Below, in pieces: positions 25,639 to 34,861 of a DNA stretch of 64,000 nucleotides. The stretch comes from Microbacterium sp. BH-3-3-3 (GTDB lineage: Bacteria; Actinomycetota; Actinomycetes; Actinomycetales; Microbacteriaceae). The notes beneath the pieces were generated by a model. That model searched no databases and was not told where the DNA came from. It saw nothing but the letters and a program-made list of their open reading frames with translations. The DNA lies in the NCBI RefSeq assembly GCF_001792815.1, contig NZ_CP017674.1, forward strand, positions 3,162,001 to 3,226,000, in the 5' to 3' direction. Numbering within the stretch: position 1 is the first letter of the stretch; each line of letters starts with the position of its first letter. The translations under genes were made by a program, and so were the position numbers.

Positions 25639-26757
25639 GTGAAGAAGCACAGCATGCTCAAGGCGATCGCAGGAGCGGGCGTCCTCGCGCTCGGCATCGG
25701 CCTGGCCGGTTGCGCGGGAGACCGCACCGGCGCCGGCAGCGGCGACTCGGCAGAAGCCGGCGGCATCATCGGCGTCGCCATGCCGACCCAGCAGTCGGAG
25801 CGTTGGATCGCCGACGGCAACAACGTCAAGTCGCAGCTCGAAGAGCTCGGCTACCAGGTCGACCTGCAGTACGCGAACGACGACATCCCCACGCAGGTCT
25901 CGCAGATCGAGAACATGATCACCTCGGGCGCCAAGGCGCTCATCGTCGCCTCGATCGACGGCACCACGCTCACCGACGTGCTGCAGCAGGCCAAGGACGC
26001 CGACATCCCCGTCATCGCGTACGACCGCCTGATCAACGGCACCGAGAACGTCGACTACTACACGACGTTCGACAACTACAAGGTCGGCGTCCAGCAGGCC
26101 ACGTCGCTCCTGACCGGCCTCGGCGTGCTCGACGCGTCGGGCGCCGAGACCGGCGCCGCCGGCCCGTTCAACGTGGAGCTGTTCGCCGGTAGCCCCGACG
26201 ACAACAACGCCACGTACTTCTGGAACGGCGCCATGGACACCCTCAAGCCCTACATGGACAAGGGTGTGCTGACGGTTCCCTCCGGCCAGACCGAGTTCGG
26301 CCAGGCGGCCATCCTCCGCTGGCTGCCCGAGACGGCGCAGAAGCGCATGGAGAACATCCTCACCGTCATCGGCGGCACCAAGCTCGACGGCGTGCTCTCG
26401 CCCTACGACGGCCTGTCGATCGGCATCATCTCGGCCCTCACCTCGGGCGGCTACGCGGCGAACGCGCTGCCGGTCATCACGGGTCAGGACGCCGAGGCCG
26501 GCTCGATCAAGTCGATCATCGCCGGTGAGCAGTACTCGACGATCTTCAAGGACACGCGCGAGCTCGCCAAGCAGGCCGTGACCATGGTCGACGACATCCG
26601 CAAGGGCGAGACCCCCGAGGTCAACGACGAGAAGACCTACGACAACGGCAAGAAGGTCGTCCCCTCGTACCTCCTCGAGTCGACGATCGTCACGAAGGAC
26701 AACTACAAGGAACTCCTGATCGACAGCGGTTACTACACCGAGGCCGACCTGGGTTGA
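25639..26757 (+). CDS. chvE: Multiple-monosaccharide ABC transporter substrate-binding lipoprotein (ChvE type)
   Basis: A 372-residue sugar-binding lipoprotein of the ChvE family, which captures arabinose, galactose, glucose or xylose-like monosaccharides outside the cell. Signal and lipobox LAGC are near residue 23. The binding domain begins [20 protein letters not shown] and contains [44 protein letters not shown] (sugar-contact Asp/Arg) and [32 protein letters not shown] start with GGAGGGAA upstream. First gene of the importer operon, under LacI-type operators, with two hairpins after its stop that probably favour excess binding protein over membrane parts. Confidence 0.94.
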   Translation: MKKHSMLKAIAGAGVLALGIGLAGCAGDRTGAGSGDSAEAGGIIGVAMPTQQSERWIADGNNVKSQLEELGYQVDLQYANDDIPTQVSQIENMITSGAKALIVASIDGTTLTDVLQQAKDADIPVIAYDRLINGTENVDYYTTFDNYKVGVQQATSLLTGLGVLDASGAETGAAGPFNVELFAGSPDDNNATYFWNGAMDTLKPYMDKGVLTVPSGQTEFGQAAILRWLPETAQKRMENILTVIGGTKLDGVLSPYDGLSIGIISALTSGGYAANALPVITGQDAEAGSIKSIIAGEQYSTIFKDTRELAKQAVTMVDDIRKGETPEVNDEKTYDNGKKVVPSYLLESTIVTKDNYKELLIDSGYYTEADLG

Positions 26758-26763
26758 TCCCCC

Positions 26764-26823
26764 GGGAGGGTTCCGACCCTCCCACCCCGCCTCCGCCGCG
26801 GCCCGACCGGGTCGCGGCGGAGG
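26764..26823 (+). terminator. Two intercistronic hairpins between chvE and mmsA
   Basis: Hairpin one is GGGAGGGT (26764-26771) with ACCCTCCC (26776-26783). Hairpin two is CCTCCGCCGCGGCCC (26790-26804) with the complementary arm 26809-26823, 15 bp including one G-U pair and a 4-nt loop. They lie 7 nt after the chvE stop and 77 nt before mmsA. They could act as partial terminators or 3' stabilisers that raise binding-protein expression. Confidence 0.65.
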
Positions 26824-26899
26824 CTCCTGCGGGTCGGCGCGCGGCGCCCCCGCCCCATCATCCCGACCGGCCACGAGCCGGTTCTGCAAGGAGGACCTC

Positions 26900-28444
26900 G
26901 TGAGCACCATCCTCGAGATGCGCTCGATCACCAAGGAGTTCCCCGGCGTCATCGCGCTCGCCGACGTGTCGTTGACCGTCGCGCGCGGGACGGTTCACGC
27001 CATCTGCGGCGAGAACGGCGCCGGTAAATCGACCCTCATGAAGGTGCTCAGCGGTGTGTACCCCGCGGGCGACTACCGCGGCGAGATCGTCTTCGACGGC
27101 AACACCGTCGAGTTCAAGGACATCCGCGACAGCGAGGCCGCCGGCATCGTCATCATCCACCAGGAGCTGGCCCTCAGCCCCTACCTGTCCATCGCCGAGA
27201 ACATCTTCCTCGGCAACGAGATCACGCACCGCGGTCTCATCGACTGGGATGCCACGAACCGCGAGGCCTCGAAGCTCCTCGCCCGTGTGGGTCTGGGCGA
27301 CAGCCCCGACGTGCCCGTCAACGAGATCGGTGTCGGCAAGCAGCAGCTCGTCGAGATCGCGAAGGCGCTGTCGAAGGACGTCAAGCTCCTCATCCTCGAC
27401 GAGCCCACCGCCGCCCTCAACGACGACGACTCCGAGCACCTGCTCGACCTGATCCGTCACCTGCGCGGGCAGGGCATCACCTGCATCATCATCAGCCACA
27501 AGCTCAACGAGATCCGCGCGATCGCCGACGAGGTCACGATCATCCGCGACGGTCGCACGATCGAGACGTTGGATGTCGCCACCGGCGGCACGAGCGAGGA
27601 CCGGATCATCCGCGGGATGGTCGGCCGCGAGCTCGAGAACCGCTACCCCGACCGCGACGTCGAGATCGGCGACGAGGTGCTGCGCATCGAGGACTGGAAC
27701 GTCAGTCACCCCACCGACGCCAACCGCGTCGTCATCCACGAGGCCAACCTGACGGTGCGCGCCGGCGAGGTCGTCGGTATCGCGGGCTTGATGGGCGCCG
27801 GTCGCACGGAGCTGGCGATGAGCGTGTTCGGCAAGAGCTTCGGTTCGCGCATCTCGGGCACCGTCTACATCAACGGCAAGAAGGCCGACACCTCCACGGT
27901 TCCCGCCGCCATCCGCAGCGGGCTCGCGTACGTCACGGAAGACCGCAAGGGCGCCGGCCTCAACCTCATCGACACCATCAAGCGCAACATCTCGCTCGCC
28001 GGGATGCGCAAGCTGGTCAAGGGCGGGTTCGTGGACGGCGACGAGGAGTACCTGGTCGCGAACCGCTACCGCAAGTCGATGAACATCAAGGCGCCCAGCG
28101 TCGACGTGGTGGTCGGAAAGCTCTCCGGCGGCAACCAGCAGAAGGTCGTGCTGTCGCAGTGGCTGTTCTCCGACCCCGAGGTGCTCATCCTCGACGAGCC
28201 CACCCGCGGCATCGACGTGGGCGCGAAGTACGAGATCTACACGATCATCAACTCCCTCGCGGCGCAGGGGAAGGGGGTGCTCGTCATCTCTTCGGAGCTG
28301 CCCGAGCTCCTCGGCATCTGCGACCGCATCTACACCCTCAGCGAAGGCCACATCACCGGCCAGCTGCCCATCGAAGAGGCCACTCCCGAGGCCCTCATGG
28401 TGCTCATGACCAAGGAAAAGGAAGCCGACCATGTCAGCGCTTGA
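26900..28444 (+). CDS. mmsA: Multiple-monosaccharide ABC transporter ATP-binding protein
   Basis: A 514-residue tandem ATPase (GguA/MmsA, similar to XylG/AraG). The first cassette has Walker A GENGAGKS, signature [15 protein letters not shown] and Walker [13 protein letters not shown]. The second has the usual degenerate Walker A region ([19 protein letters not shown]), [40 protein letters not shown] and [22 protein letters not shown] precedes the GTG at 26900. It overlaps the permease gene by 14 nt. It energises monosaccharide uptake with the flanking proteins. Confidence 0.95.
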   Translation: MSTILEMRSITKEFPGVIALADVSLTVARGTVHAICGENGAGKSTLMKVLSGVYPAGDYRGEIVFDGNTVEFKDIRDSEAAGIVIIHQELALSPYLSIAENIFLGNEITHRGLIDWDATNREASKLLARVGLGDSPDVPVNEIGVGKQQLVEIAKALSKDVKLLILDEPTAALNDDDSEHLLDLIRHLRGQGITCIIISHKLNEIRAIADEVTIIRDGRTIETLDVATGGTSEDRIIRGMVGRELENRYPDRDVEIGDEVLRIEDWNVSHPTDANRVVIHEANLTVRAGEVVGIAGLMGAGRTELAMSVFGKSFGSRISGTVYINGKKADTSTVPAAIRSGLAYVTEDRKGAGLNLIDTIKRNISLAGMRKLVKGGFVDGDEEYLVANRYRKSMNIKAPSVDVVVGKLSGGNQQKVVLSQWLFSDPEVLILDEPTRGIDVGAKYEIYTIINSLAAQGKGVLVISSELPELLGICDRIYTLSEGHITGQLPIEEATPEALMVLMTKEKEADHVSA

Positions 28445-29696
28445 CAACACCGTGACCCCCCAGGGTCCCGCCACGCCGAAGGGTCCCGTCGGCGGCGGCA
28501 CCGGCAGCGGTGCCGGCGGCATGCTGCAGTTCTTCACCTCTCGGCTGCGCGAGATCGGCATCTTCATCGCGCTGATCGTCATCGTCCTGCTGTTCCAGGC
28601 GTTGACCGGCGGTCGTCTGCTCACCGCGGGCAACGTGTCGAACATCATCGTCCAGAACAGCTACATCCTGATCCTCGCGATCGGCATGGTGATGATCATC
28701 ATCGCCGGGCACATCGACCTGTCGGTCGGTTCCGTCGCGGCCTTCGTCGGTGCCGTCTCGGGTGTGCTCATCGTGCAGTGGGGCCTGCCCTGGTGGCTCG
28801 GCATCCTGCTGTCGCTGCTCCTGGGTGCCGTGGTCGGCATGTGGCAGGGCTTCTGGGTGGCGTATATCGGCATCCCGGCGTTCATCGTGACGTTGGCGGG
28901 CATGCTGCTGTTCCGAGGCCTCACGCAGATGACGCTGGGCAACACGCAGATCACGCCCTTCCCGACCGAGTACCGCCAGCTCGGCGGTGGCTACCTCTTC
29001 CCCGACCTGTTCCCAGCCGCCAGCTCGCCCGCCGAGTGGATCACCGTCGCCCTCGGCGTGCTGACCCTGGTCATGTTCGTCGTGTCGCAGGTGCGCCAGC
29101 GCGCCAAGCGCGCCGCGCTCGAGCTGCAGAACGAGCCGCAGCTGTGGTTCATCCTCAAGATCGTCGGTGGCGGTGCGCTCATCGCGTACCTGACCTACCT
29201 GCTGGGTGTCGCTCCCGGCTCGCGCGGGACCCCGATCGTCCTCGTCGTGCTCGCCGTGCTGGTCATCGGCTACTCGACGGTCATGAGCCGGAGCGTCTTC
29301 GGTCGCCACATCTACGCGATCGGCGGCAACCGCACCGCGGCGAAGCTGTCGGGCATCAACACCCGTCGCGTCGACTTCATGCTGTTCGTGAACATGGGCG
29401 TGCTCGCGGCCCTCGCCGGCATCGTCTTCACGGGTCGCCTGAACTCGGCCGGCCCGGGCGCCGGAAACCTGTTCGAGCTGGATGCCATCGCCGCATCGTT
29501 CATCGGTGGTGCCGCCGTTCAGGGTGGTGTCGGCCGCGTGGTCGGCGCGATCGCCGGTGGTCTCGTCATGGGTGTGCTCAACAACGGCATGTCGCTCATG
29601 GGTATCTCGACCGACGTGCAGCAGTTCATCAAGGGTCTCGTGCTGCTGCTGGCCGTGGCCTTCGACGTGTGGAACAAGAACCGCACCCGCGGGTGA
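28431..29696 (+). CDS. mmsB: Multiple-monosaccharide ABC transporter permease
   Basis: A 421-residue inner-membrane permease (GguB/MmsB, ribose/xylose-type BPD_transp_2). The N-terminal 25 residues are Gly/Pro-rich, followed by about ten to twelve helices. The family motif [20 protein letters not shown] is in the first half. The coupling loop is [32 protein letters not shown], then [39 protein letters not shown]. It has the extra internal segment that lengthens MmsB relative to RbsC. A strong terminator follows 14 nt after the stop. Confidence 0.95.
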   Translation: MSALDNTVTPQGPATPKGPVGGGTGSGAGGMLQFFTSRLREIGIFIALIVIVLLFQALTGGRLLTAGNVSNIIVQNSYILILAIGMVMIIIAGHIDLSVGSVAAFVGAVSGVLIVQWGLPWWLGILLSLLLGAVVGMWQGFWVAYIGIPAFIVTLAGMLLFRGLTQMTLGNTQITPFPTEYRQLGGGYLFPDLFPAASSPAEWITVALGVLTLVMFVVSQVRQRAKRAALELQNEPQLWFILKIVGGGALIAYLTYLLGVAPGSRGTPIVLVVLAVLVIGYSTVMSRSVFGRHIYAIGGNRTAAKLSGINTRRVDFMLFVNMGVLAALAGIVFTGRLNSAGPGAGNLFELDAIAASFIGGAAVQGGVGRVVGAIAGGLVMGVLNNGMSLMGISTDVQQFIKGLVLLLAVAFDVWNKNRTRG

Positions 29697-29710
29697 TCCA
29701 CGCTCGTCCC

Positions 29711-29745
29711 GAAACGCCCCGTCGCCTCGCGCGACGGGGCGTTTC
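29711..29745 (+). terminator. Hairpin terminator after mmsB
   Basis: GAAACGCCCCGTCGC (29711-29725) pairs perfectly with GCGACGGGGCGTTTC (29731-29745) around a 5-nt loop: a 15-bp stem closing the sugar-transport operon. Confidence 0.88.
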
Positions 29746-29770
29746 CCGTGTGTGGGGCAGGATGGAGCGG

Positions 29771-31003
29771 GTGACCCCCCGCACGCCGCTCCGCGGCGCC
29801 GCCGCCCTCGTGGCCGTCCTCGCCCTGGGCCTGGCCGGCTGCACGTCCACGACCGCGCGCACCACGGGGACGAGCGACGGTGCCGGGGTGATCGGCATCG
29901 CTCTTCCCTCGACCGCCGACGCCGAGTGGGTGCGGGCCGGCGACGCCCTGTCCGCGGCTCTGCGCGACCGCGGCTATCGCGTCGACCTGCAGTTCGCGGC
30001 CGACGACGCCCGCACGCAGGTCGCTCAGGTGCAGAACATGCGCACGAAGGGTGCGGATGCCGTGATCGTGGCGCCCCTGCCGGGTGACGTCTCCGCGGCG
30101 GCGCCCCCGTCCGAGGGGACTGACCCCGTCGTGCTCTTCGGGCGGACCTCCACCGCCTACGCCATCGCCTTCACCGCGGTCGTCGAGCCGGAGGAGCTGG
30201 GTCGCGCGCAGGCTGAGGCTCTGCTCGCGGAGCTGCCCGAGGTGACCCCGGATGCCGTCGACCCGGGCGACGGCCCCTCCGACGCCGGGTCCGACGCCGG
30301 GGCGACGATCGAGCCCGACGCCGGCCCCGGCACGGACGAGAGCACCGGGCCCGACGCGGGGACGAGCCCCGACGATTCCGCTCCGGTCGTCGCGCCCGCC
30401 CGTGTCGCGGTGCTCGCGGCGACGACCGACGACGCCTGGGAACGGCGTCGGTACGACGCTGCCGTGGCGACCCTCGCTCCGGCCGTCGCCGACGGGCGTC
30501 TCACCCTCGTGGCGGGAGCGACGTGGGACGAGGCGGCGGTCGCCGACGACCCCCTCGCCGTCGCCGATGCGGCCGAGGACCGTGCTCGCGCGCTCGGCCG
30601 CTCCGACCCGGCCCCCACCGCACTGCTGGCCTTGGGCGACGCCGTCACGCGCGGCGTCGTGACCGCGGTGACCACCGACCCGCCGGTCGACGACGACGCC
30701 TCGCCGTCTCCCACCCCCGTTCCCTCGTCGACGGGTGCTCCTGCGCCGGCCCCGCTCGTGGTCGGTTCGGGCGCCGACACCGTCACGGCGCGGGCGCTGC
30801 ACGACGGCGCGGTGGCGGCGACGGTCTTCGCCGACCCGCGGGCCCTCGTGCCGGCGACCGTCGACGCGATCGACGCCCTGCTCGCCCGCCGCGCGCCGGA
30901 GGGCGACGCCACGACCGGGTCGCCCGAGATCCTCCGGACCGACGACGTCGACACCGCCCTGGTGGACTCCGGCTGGCTGCGCGCCGACGACCTTTCGGGA
31001 TAA
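29771..31003 (+). CDS. Divergent ChvE-like lipoprotein with acidic low-complexity insert
   Basis: A 410-residue predicted lipoprotein (lipobox LAGC near residue 21). Its first 100 mature residues align with the ChvE protein encoded upstream: GVIGIALPSTADAEWVRAG against [41 protein letters not shown] against [22 protein letters not shown]. The C-terminus DSGWLRADDLSG matches [11 protein letters not shown]. The sugar-contact region is changed (LFGRTSTAY instead of AYDRLING), and an Asp/Pro/Gly insert (SDAGSDAG, GPDAGTSPDDS) plus a second Pro/Ser stretch interrupt the fold. It seems a duplicated, re-purposed binding protein. GTG at 29771 is 7 nt after CAGGAT; an ATG 9 nt upstream is the alternative. 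It has its own promoter beyond the mmsB terminator. Confidence 0.75.
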   Translation: MTPRTPLRGAAALVAVLALGLAGCTSTTARTTGTSDGAGVIGIALPSTADAEWVRAGDALSAALRDRGYRVDLQFAADDARTQVAQVQNMRTKGADAVIVAPLPGDVSAAAPPSEGTDPVVLFGRTSTAYAIAFTAVVEPEELGRAQAEALLAELPEVTPDAVDPGDGPSDAGSDAGATIEPDAGPGTDESTGPDAGTSPDDSAPVVAPARVAVLAATTDDAWERRRYDAAVATLAPAVADGRLTLVAGATWDEAAVADDPLAVADAAEDRARALGRSDPAPTALLALGDAVTRGVVTAVTTDPPVDDDASPSPTPVPSSTGAPAPAPLVVGSGADTVTARALHDGAVAATVFADPRALVPATVDAIDALLARRAPEGDATTGSPEILRTDDVDTALVDSGWLRADDLSG

Positions 31004-31067
31004 CCCGAACGCGCACGGGGGCTGGCCGGGCGGTGCCCCCGCGGGGCTCACCCCTAGCGTGGAACCC

Positions 31068-32423
31068 ATGACCACGGCATCCGTCCTTCCGCCTCCTCCG
31101 CCGGCGCCCTCGGGCACCGACCCCGCCGCGAGCACGACCGCGCCCGCGTCGGCACCCGCGGCCGTCACGGCTGCGCCGACCCCGCCGCGCATCCGCGTCG
31201 CCTCTCCCGGCCGGGTCGCCGGTGCCGCCGCGCACCTCGCCGCGCTCGGCCTCATCGGCCCCGCCGTCTTCAGCGCCCTGTTCGGCATGCTGGGCGCCGG
31301 TCTCGGACTGCTCGCCGCCCTCTTCGTCGGCGTCATCGTGCTCGTCGCCTTCGTCTACGTCCTCTTCGCCATCGCCTGGTTCGAGCGCGCGCGTCTCGAC
31401 GGCCTCTACGGCTTCGGGCTGCCGCCGCTGCGTCCGCGGCGGAGCCCCCGCCCCGGATTCGTCGGCGTCCTCGACACGATCTGGCTGCAGGCGAAAGACC
31501 CCGGGCAGTGGCGCGCGGTGGCCTCGTTCACCATCGCGACGCTGCTGGGAATCATCACGCTCGCCGTCGCCGGCCTCGCCGCCTGGGGCCTGGCGTTGAT
31601 GATCAGCCCGATCTTCGGGTGGTCGAACACGCGGCTGCTCGGCTTCGTCCCCCTCGAGGGGGTCGCCGCCCCGCTCGTGGGACTCCTCGTCTTCGTGGCG
31701 TCGCTCGCCGCGATCGTCGGCCTGGCGGTGCTCCACGGGGTCATCGCCCGAGCCATCCTCGTCCCCTCCCGCGAGGCACAGCTCGAGGAGCAGGCTCGGA
31801 CGTCCGACACCCGCCGTGCCGGAGCCGTCCGCGCCGCCGAGGTGGAGCGCACGCGCATCGAACGCGACCTGCACGACGGCGTCCAGCCGCGCCTCGTCTC
31901 GATCGGTATGACGCTGGGCCTGGCCCAGACCAAGATCGACGACGACCCCGAGGCCGCGAAGGCGCTCGTCGCCGAAGCGCACGCCTCGACCAAGTCGGCC
32001 ATCACCGAACTGCGCCAGCTCGCCCGCGGCATCCACGCCTCGGTGCTCGACGATCGCGGACTGGATGCCGCCCTCTCGGCGCTCGCCTCGCGCTCGCACA
32101 TCCCGGTCACCCTCGACGTGCGGCTGTCGCGCCGCTGCAGCCGTCCGGCCGAGGCGGCCGTGTACTTCTCGATCGCCGAGGCGCTGACCAACGCCGCCAA
32201 GCACTCCCGGGCGACCGGATGCCGCGTGCACGTGCGCCTGCGCGAAGACGGGACCCTGTGGGCCCGGGTCGAGGACGACGGGCTGGGCGGTGCGCGCATC
32301 GTCCCCGGCGGGGGCCTGGACGGCATCGTCAACCGCGTCACCGCCGCCGGCGGCACCGCCCGCATCGACAGCCCCCAGGGCGGTCCGACGACGGTGGAGG
32401 TGAACGTACCGTGCGCATCCTGA
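31068..32423 (+). CDS. Sensor histidine kinase (NarL/HisKA_3 type)
   Basis: A 451-residue membrane sensor kinase. A 40-residue Pro/Ala/Thr-rich N-terminal tail leads to two pairs of membrane helices (GLIGPAVFSALFGMLGAGLGLL..., IATLLGIITLAVAGLAAWG and VGLLVFVASLAAIVGLAVLHGV). The HisKA_3 box is IERDLHDGVQPRLVSIGMTLG with phospho-acceptor His269. The ATPase domain has AEALTNAAKHSRATG (N box) and GGGLDGIVNRV (G box). TAGCGT lies 7 nt before the ATG. It overlaps the response-regulator gene by 13 nt. The signal is not evident; the small loops suggest membrane or envelope sensing. Confidence 0.92.
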   Translation: MTTASVLPPPPPAPSGTDPAASTTAPASAPAAVTAAPTPPRIRVASPGRVAGAAAHLAALGLIGPAVFSALFGMLGAGLGLLAALFVGVIVLVAFVYVLFAIAWFERARLDGLYGFGLPPLRPRRSPRPGFVGVLDTIWLQAKDPGQWRAVASFTIATLLGIITLAVAGLAAWGLALMISPIFGWSNTRLLGFVPLEGVAAPLVGLLVFVASLAAIVGLAVLHGVIARAILVPSREAQLEEQARTSDTRRAGAVRAAEVERTRIERDLHDGVQPRLVSIGMTLGLAQTKIDDDPEAAKALVAEAHASTKSAITELRQLARGIHASVLDDRGLDAALSALASRSHIPVTLDVRLSRRCSRPAEAAVYFSIAEALTNAAKHSRATGCRVHVRLREDGTLWARVEDDGLGGARIVPGGGLDGIVNRVTAAGGTARIDSPQGGPTTVEVNVPCAS

Positions 32424-33076
32424 TCTGCGAAGACAGCGTGCTGCTGCGCGAGGGGCTCGTGCGCGTGCTCGCCGACGACGGCCATGAGGTGGTCGCCGCC
32501 CTCGCCGACGCCGACGGCCTCGAGGCCGCGGTCGCCGAGACCGCACCCGAACTCTGCATCCTCGACGTGCGGCTGCCGCCGACCTGGACCGACGAGGGCA
32601 TCCGCGCCGCGATTGCGCTGAGGTCGCGGCATCCGGGGCTCGCCGTACTGGTGCTGTCGCAGTACGTCGAGGAGCAGTACGCCAGTGACCTCATCGCCGA
32701 CGGGCAGGGGGCGCTCGGCTACCTGCTGAAGGACCGGGTCGCCGACGTGCGGGACTTCCTCGACGCGCTCGTCCGCATCGCCGGCGGGGCGACGGTGCTC
32801 GACCCCGAGGTCGTGGGGCAGCTGCTGGCGCGGCGTCGCCGCGACGAGCGCCTGCAGAGCCTCACCGAGCGCGAGCGTTCCGTGCTCGCCCTGATCGCCG
32901 AGGGGCGCTCGAACCAGTCGATCGCGCAGGCGCTGTTCGTCTCGGAGGCCAGCGTCGAGAAGTACATCACCGCCATCTTCACCAAGCTGGGCCTCGAGCA
33001 GGGCGAGACGGGCAACCGCCGCGTCATCGCCGCCCTCGTCCACCTGGGCCACGACCACACTGGAGCTTCGTCATGA
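32411..33076 (+). CDS. LuxR/NarL family response regulator
   Basis: A 221-residue DNA-binding response regulator. The receiver domain opens VRILICEDSVLLREGL, with phospho-acceptor Asp52 in CILDVRLPPTWTDEG and Lys in YLLKDRVADV. The C-terminal LuxR helix-turn-helix is LTERERSVLALIAEGRSNQSIAQALFVSEASVEKYI. GTG start with GGAGG upstream, inside the kinase gene's end. Stop overlaps the DUF4097 start (ATGA). It probably activates this operon and envelope genes. Confidence 0.94.
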   Translation: MRILICEDSVLLREGLVRVLADDGHEVVAALADADGLEAAVAETAPELCILDVRLPPTWTDEGIRAAIALRSRHPGLAVLVLSQYVEEQYASDLIADGQGALGYLLKDRVADVRDFLDALVRIAGGATVLDPEVVGQLLARRRRDERLQSLTERERSVLALIAEGRSNQSIAQALFVSEASVEKYITAIFTKLGLEQGETGNRRVIAALVHLGHDHTGASS

Positions 33077-33906
33077 CCGTTCAGCCCCCGCTCGACCCCT
33101 CCTCACCCGCCCCGCCCCGCCGGCGCGGCGCGGCCCTCGCCGTCTCGATCGCGACCATCGTCGTGGGCGGATGCGTGCTCCTCGGCGCGGTCGTCGGCAC
33201 GGGCGTGTCTGCGGCGGCGACCTTCCGCGACAGCGGCACCGCCGTCGACGCGGGCGAGACCTCGACGAACGGTCTCACCGACCTCGACGTGGAGGTGGCC
33301 GGTGGGGCGCTCACCATCGAGTACGGAGACGTCGCCGACGCCCGGCTCGACACGAACGGGCGCGACTCGAGCGGGTGGACGTTCGAGCGCGACGGCGACA
33401 CGCTGCGGGTGAGCTCGCCCCGGGCGGGACTCGTCGGATGGGCCGGCGACGCCACCTCGGCCACCCTCACCCTGCCCCGCACGTCGGCGACCACCGATCT
33501 CGACGCTCGCATGGACGTGGCCGGCGGTGCGCTCGATCTCGACATCGACCTGGCGTCGCTGACCGTGGAACTGGCCGGAGGCACGGTCGATCTGTCGGGC
33601 AGCGCGCGCACCCTCGACGTCTCGGTGGCGGGGGGTGCCGCGTCGACGACGCTCACCGGGGTCGACACCGCGACGTTCGAGGTGGCCGGGGGAAACCTGT
33701 CGGCCACCCTCGACGGGGTCGCGCCCGCCCGCACCACGGTGAAGGTCACCGCGGGCTCGGCCGACGTCACCCTGCCCGACGACGCGTACGACGTGACGAT
33801 CGACGGCGGCCTCGGCAACGTCGACAACCGCCTGCGCACCTCACCGTCGGCGACGTCGGTCGTCGACGTCGAGGTCGAGCTGGGGCAGGTGTCCCTGACG
33901 TCCTGA
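33073..33906 (+). CDS. DUF4097 family beta-strand repeat protein with N-terminal membrane anchor
   Basis: A 277-residue protein. A Pro-rich cytosolic tail and one membrane helix (AVSIATIVVGGCVLLGAVVGTGVSA, about residues 18-42) anchor an extracytoplasmic repeated beta-strand domain: recurring short units such as VEVAGGALTIEYG, MDVAGGALDLDID, VELAGGTVDLSG, VSVAGGAASTTL and FEVAGGNLSATL. These repeats are characteristic of DUF4097/adhesin-like solenoids. Its coupling to the kinase-regulator pair is a common actinobacterial arrangement and suggests an accessory or output role of the two-component system. Confidence 0.88.
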   Translation: MTVQPPLDPSSPAPPRRRGAALAVSIATIVVGGCVLLGAVVGTGVSAAATFRDSGTAVDAGETSTNGLTDLDVEVAGGALTIEYGDVADARLDTNGRDSSGWTFERDGDTLRVSSPRAGLVGWAGDATSATLTLPRTSATTDLDARMDVAGGALDLDIDLASLTVELAGGTVDLSGSARTLDVSVAGGAASTTLTGVDTATFEVAGGNLSATLDGVAPARTTVKVTAGSADVTLPDDAYDVTIDGGLGNVDNRLRTSPSATSVVDVEVELGQVSLTS

Positions 33907-33908
33907 AC

Positions 33909-33974
33909 CGCGTGAGTCGCCGGTGTTCGTCGCCCCGCTCGGCTCGCGGGCGACGAATACCGGCGACTCACGCG
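33909..33974. terminator. Long bidirectional terminator between convergent genes
   Basis: Two arms of about 27 nt (33909-33935 and 33948-33974) are complementary throughout, with a single G-U pair, around a 12-nt loop. The right arm contains the stop codon of the leftward DMT gene. It can end transcripts from both directions. Confidence 0.88.
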
Positions 33975-34822
33975 CGGGTGCGGGCGGGGCGCGAGGCGGC
34001 GATGGCGGCCAGCACGAGGACGATCCCGGCGATCTGCGCGACCGCGAGCGACTCGCCGCCGACCATGACGCCGAGCAGCACCCCGGTCACGGGATTGAGC
34101 AGTCCGATCAGTCCCACCGTGCCGGCGGGCAGGTGACGCAGGCCCGTGAAGTAGCAGACGAAGGCGAGCGCGGTCGCGACGACGGCGATGCCCGCGTAGG
34201 CGGCGATCCCCGCGGCATCCACCCGGGGCGGTGCGCCTTCGACCGCGACGGCCGCCACCGTCAGGGCCAGTCCGCCCGCGATCAGCTGCCACGAGGTGGT
34301 CGCGAGCAGCGGCACCTCGTCGCTCCAGCGCGTGGCCAGGATGCCGCCGAGCGAGAACACCAGCAGCGCGGTGGCCGAGATCACCACCCCGAGCGCCGGC
34401 ACCACTCCGGTGCTCCAGCCCACCACGAGCACGACACCCACGACGCCGAGCAGGGTTCCCGCGGCCCAGCGCAGGGTCGGGCGCTGGCCGAGCAGGGGCC
34501 AGGCGAGACCCGCCAGGGTGAGCGGCGAGAGCGCCATCACCGACGAGGCGATCGAGGAGGGCAGCAGCTGCGCGGCGAGGTAGACGAGCACGAAGAACGC
34601 GCCGAAGTTGAGCAGCCCCAGCACCGGCGCCTTCCACCACCAGCTGCCGCGCGGCCGGCGGCGGGCGAGGGCCCACAGCAGCAGGCCCGCGGGGAGGGCG
34701 CGGAGCGCCGCGCCCCAGAGCGGGGCGTCGGCCGGCAGAAGATGTCGCGTGACCACGTAGGTCGCTCCCCAGGCGATGGGGGCGACCGCGGTGACGGCGA
34801 CGAGACGCCATTTATCTTCCAT
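33968..34822 (-). CDS. DMT superfamily (EamA) exporter
   Basis: A 284-residue membrane exporter with ten predicted helices in two EamA repeats. The first repeat opens MEDKWRLVAVTAVAPIAWGATYVVTRHLLP, and the second has ALAFVCYFTGLRHLPAGTVGLIGLLNPVTGVLLGVMVGGE, the usual signature. Drug/metabolite exporters of this type remove amino acids, nucleosides or toxic compounds. ATG at 34822 follows TATAGT by 7 nt and lies inside a perfect palindrome (34816-34827). Divergent from the MarR gene, which probably represses it. Confidence 0.92.
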   Translation of the reverse strand: MEDKWRLVAVTAVAPIAWGATYVVTRHLLPADAPLWGAALRALPAGLLLWALARRRPRGSWWWKAPVLGLLNFGAFFVLVYLAAQLLPSSIASSVMALSPLTLAGLAWPLLGQRPTLRWAAGTLLGVVGVVLVVGWSTGVVPALGVVISATALLVFSLGGILATRWSDEVPLLATTSWQLIAGGLALTVAAVAVEGAPPRVDAAGIAAYAGIAVVATALAFVCYFTGLRHLPAGTVGLIGLLNPVTGVLLGVMVGGESLAVAQIAGIVLVLAAIAASRPARTRA

Positions 34823-34855
34823 GGAAGGCACTATAGCTTCCGCGGAAGATATAGT
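34816..34855. promoter_or_regulatory. Divergent promoters with two MarR-type palindromes
   Basis: CTTCCATGGAAG (34816-34827) and CTTCCGCGGAAG (34837-34848) are perfect palindromes whose centres are 21 bp apart, i.e. two helical turns. The second extends to a 24-bp near-palindrome CTATAG...ATATAG (34831-34854). Leftward -10 TATAGT (34835-34830) and rightward -10 TATAGT (34850-34855) flank it, each 6-7 nt from a start codon. Confidence 0.8.
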
Positions 34856-34861
34856 GGGAGC

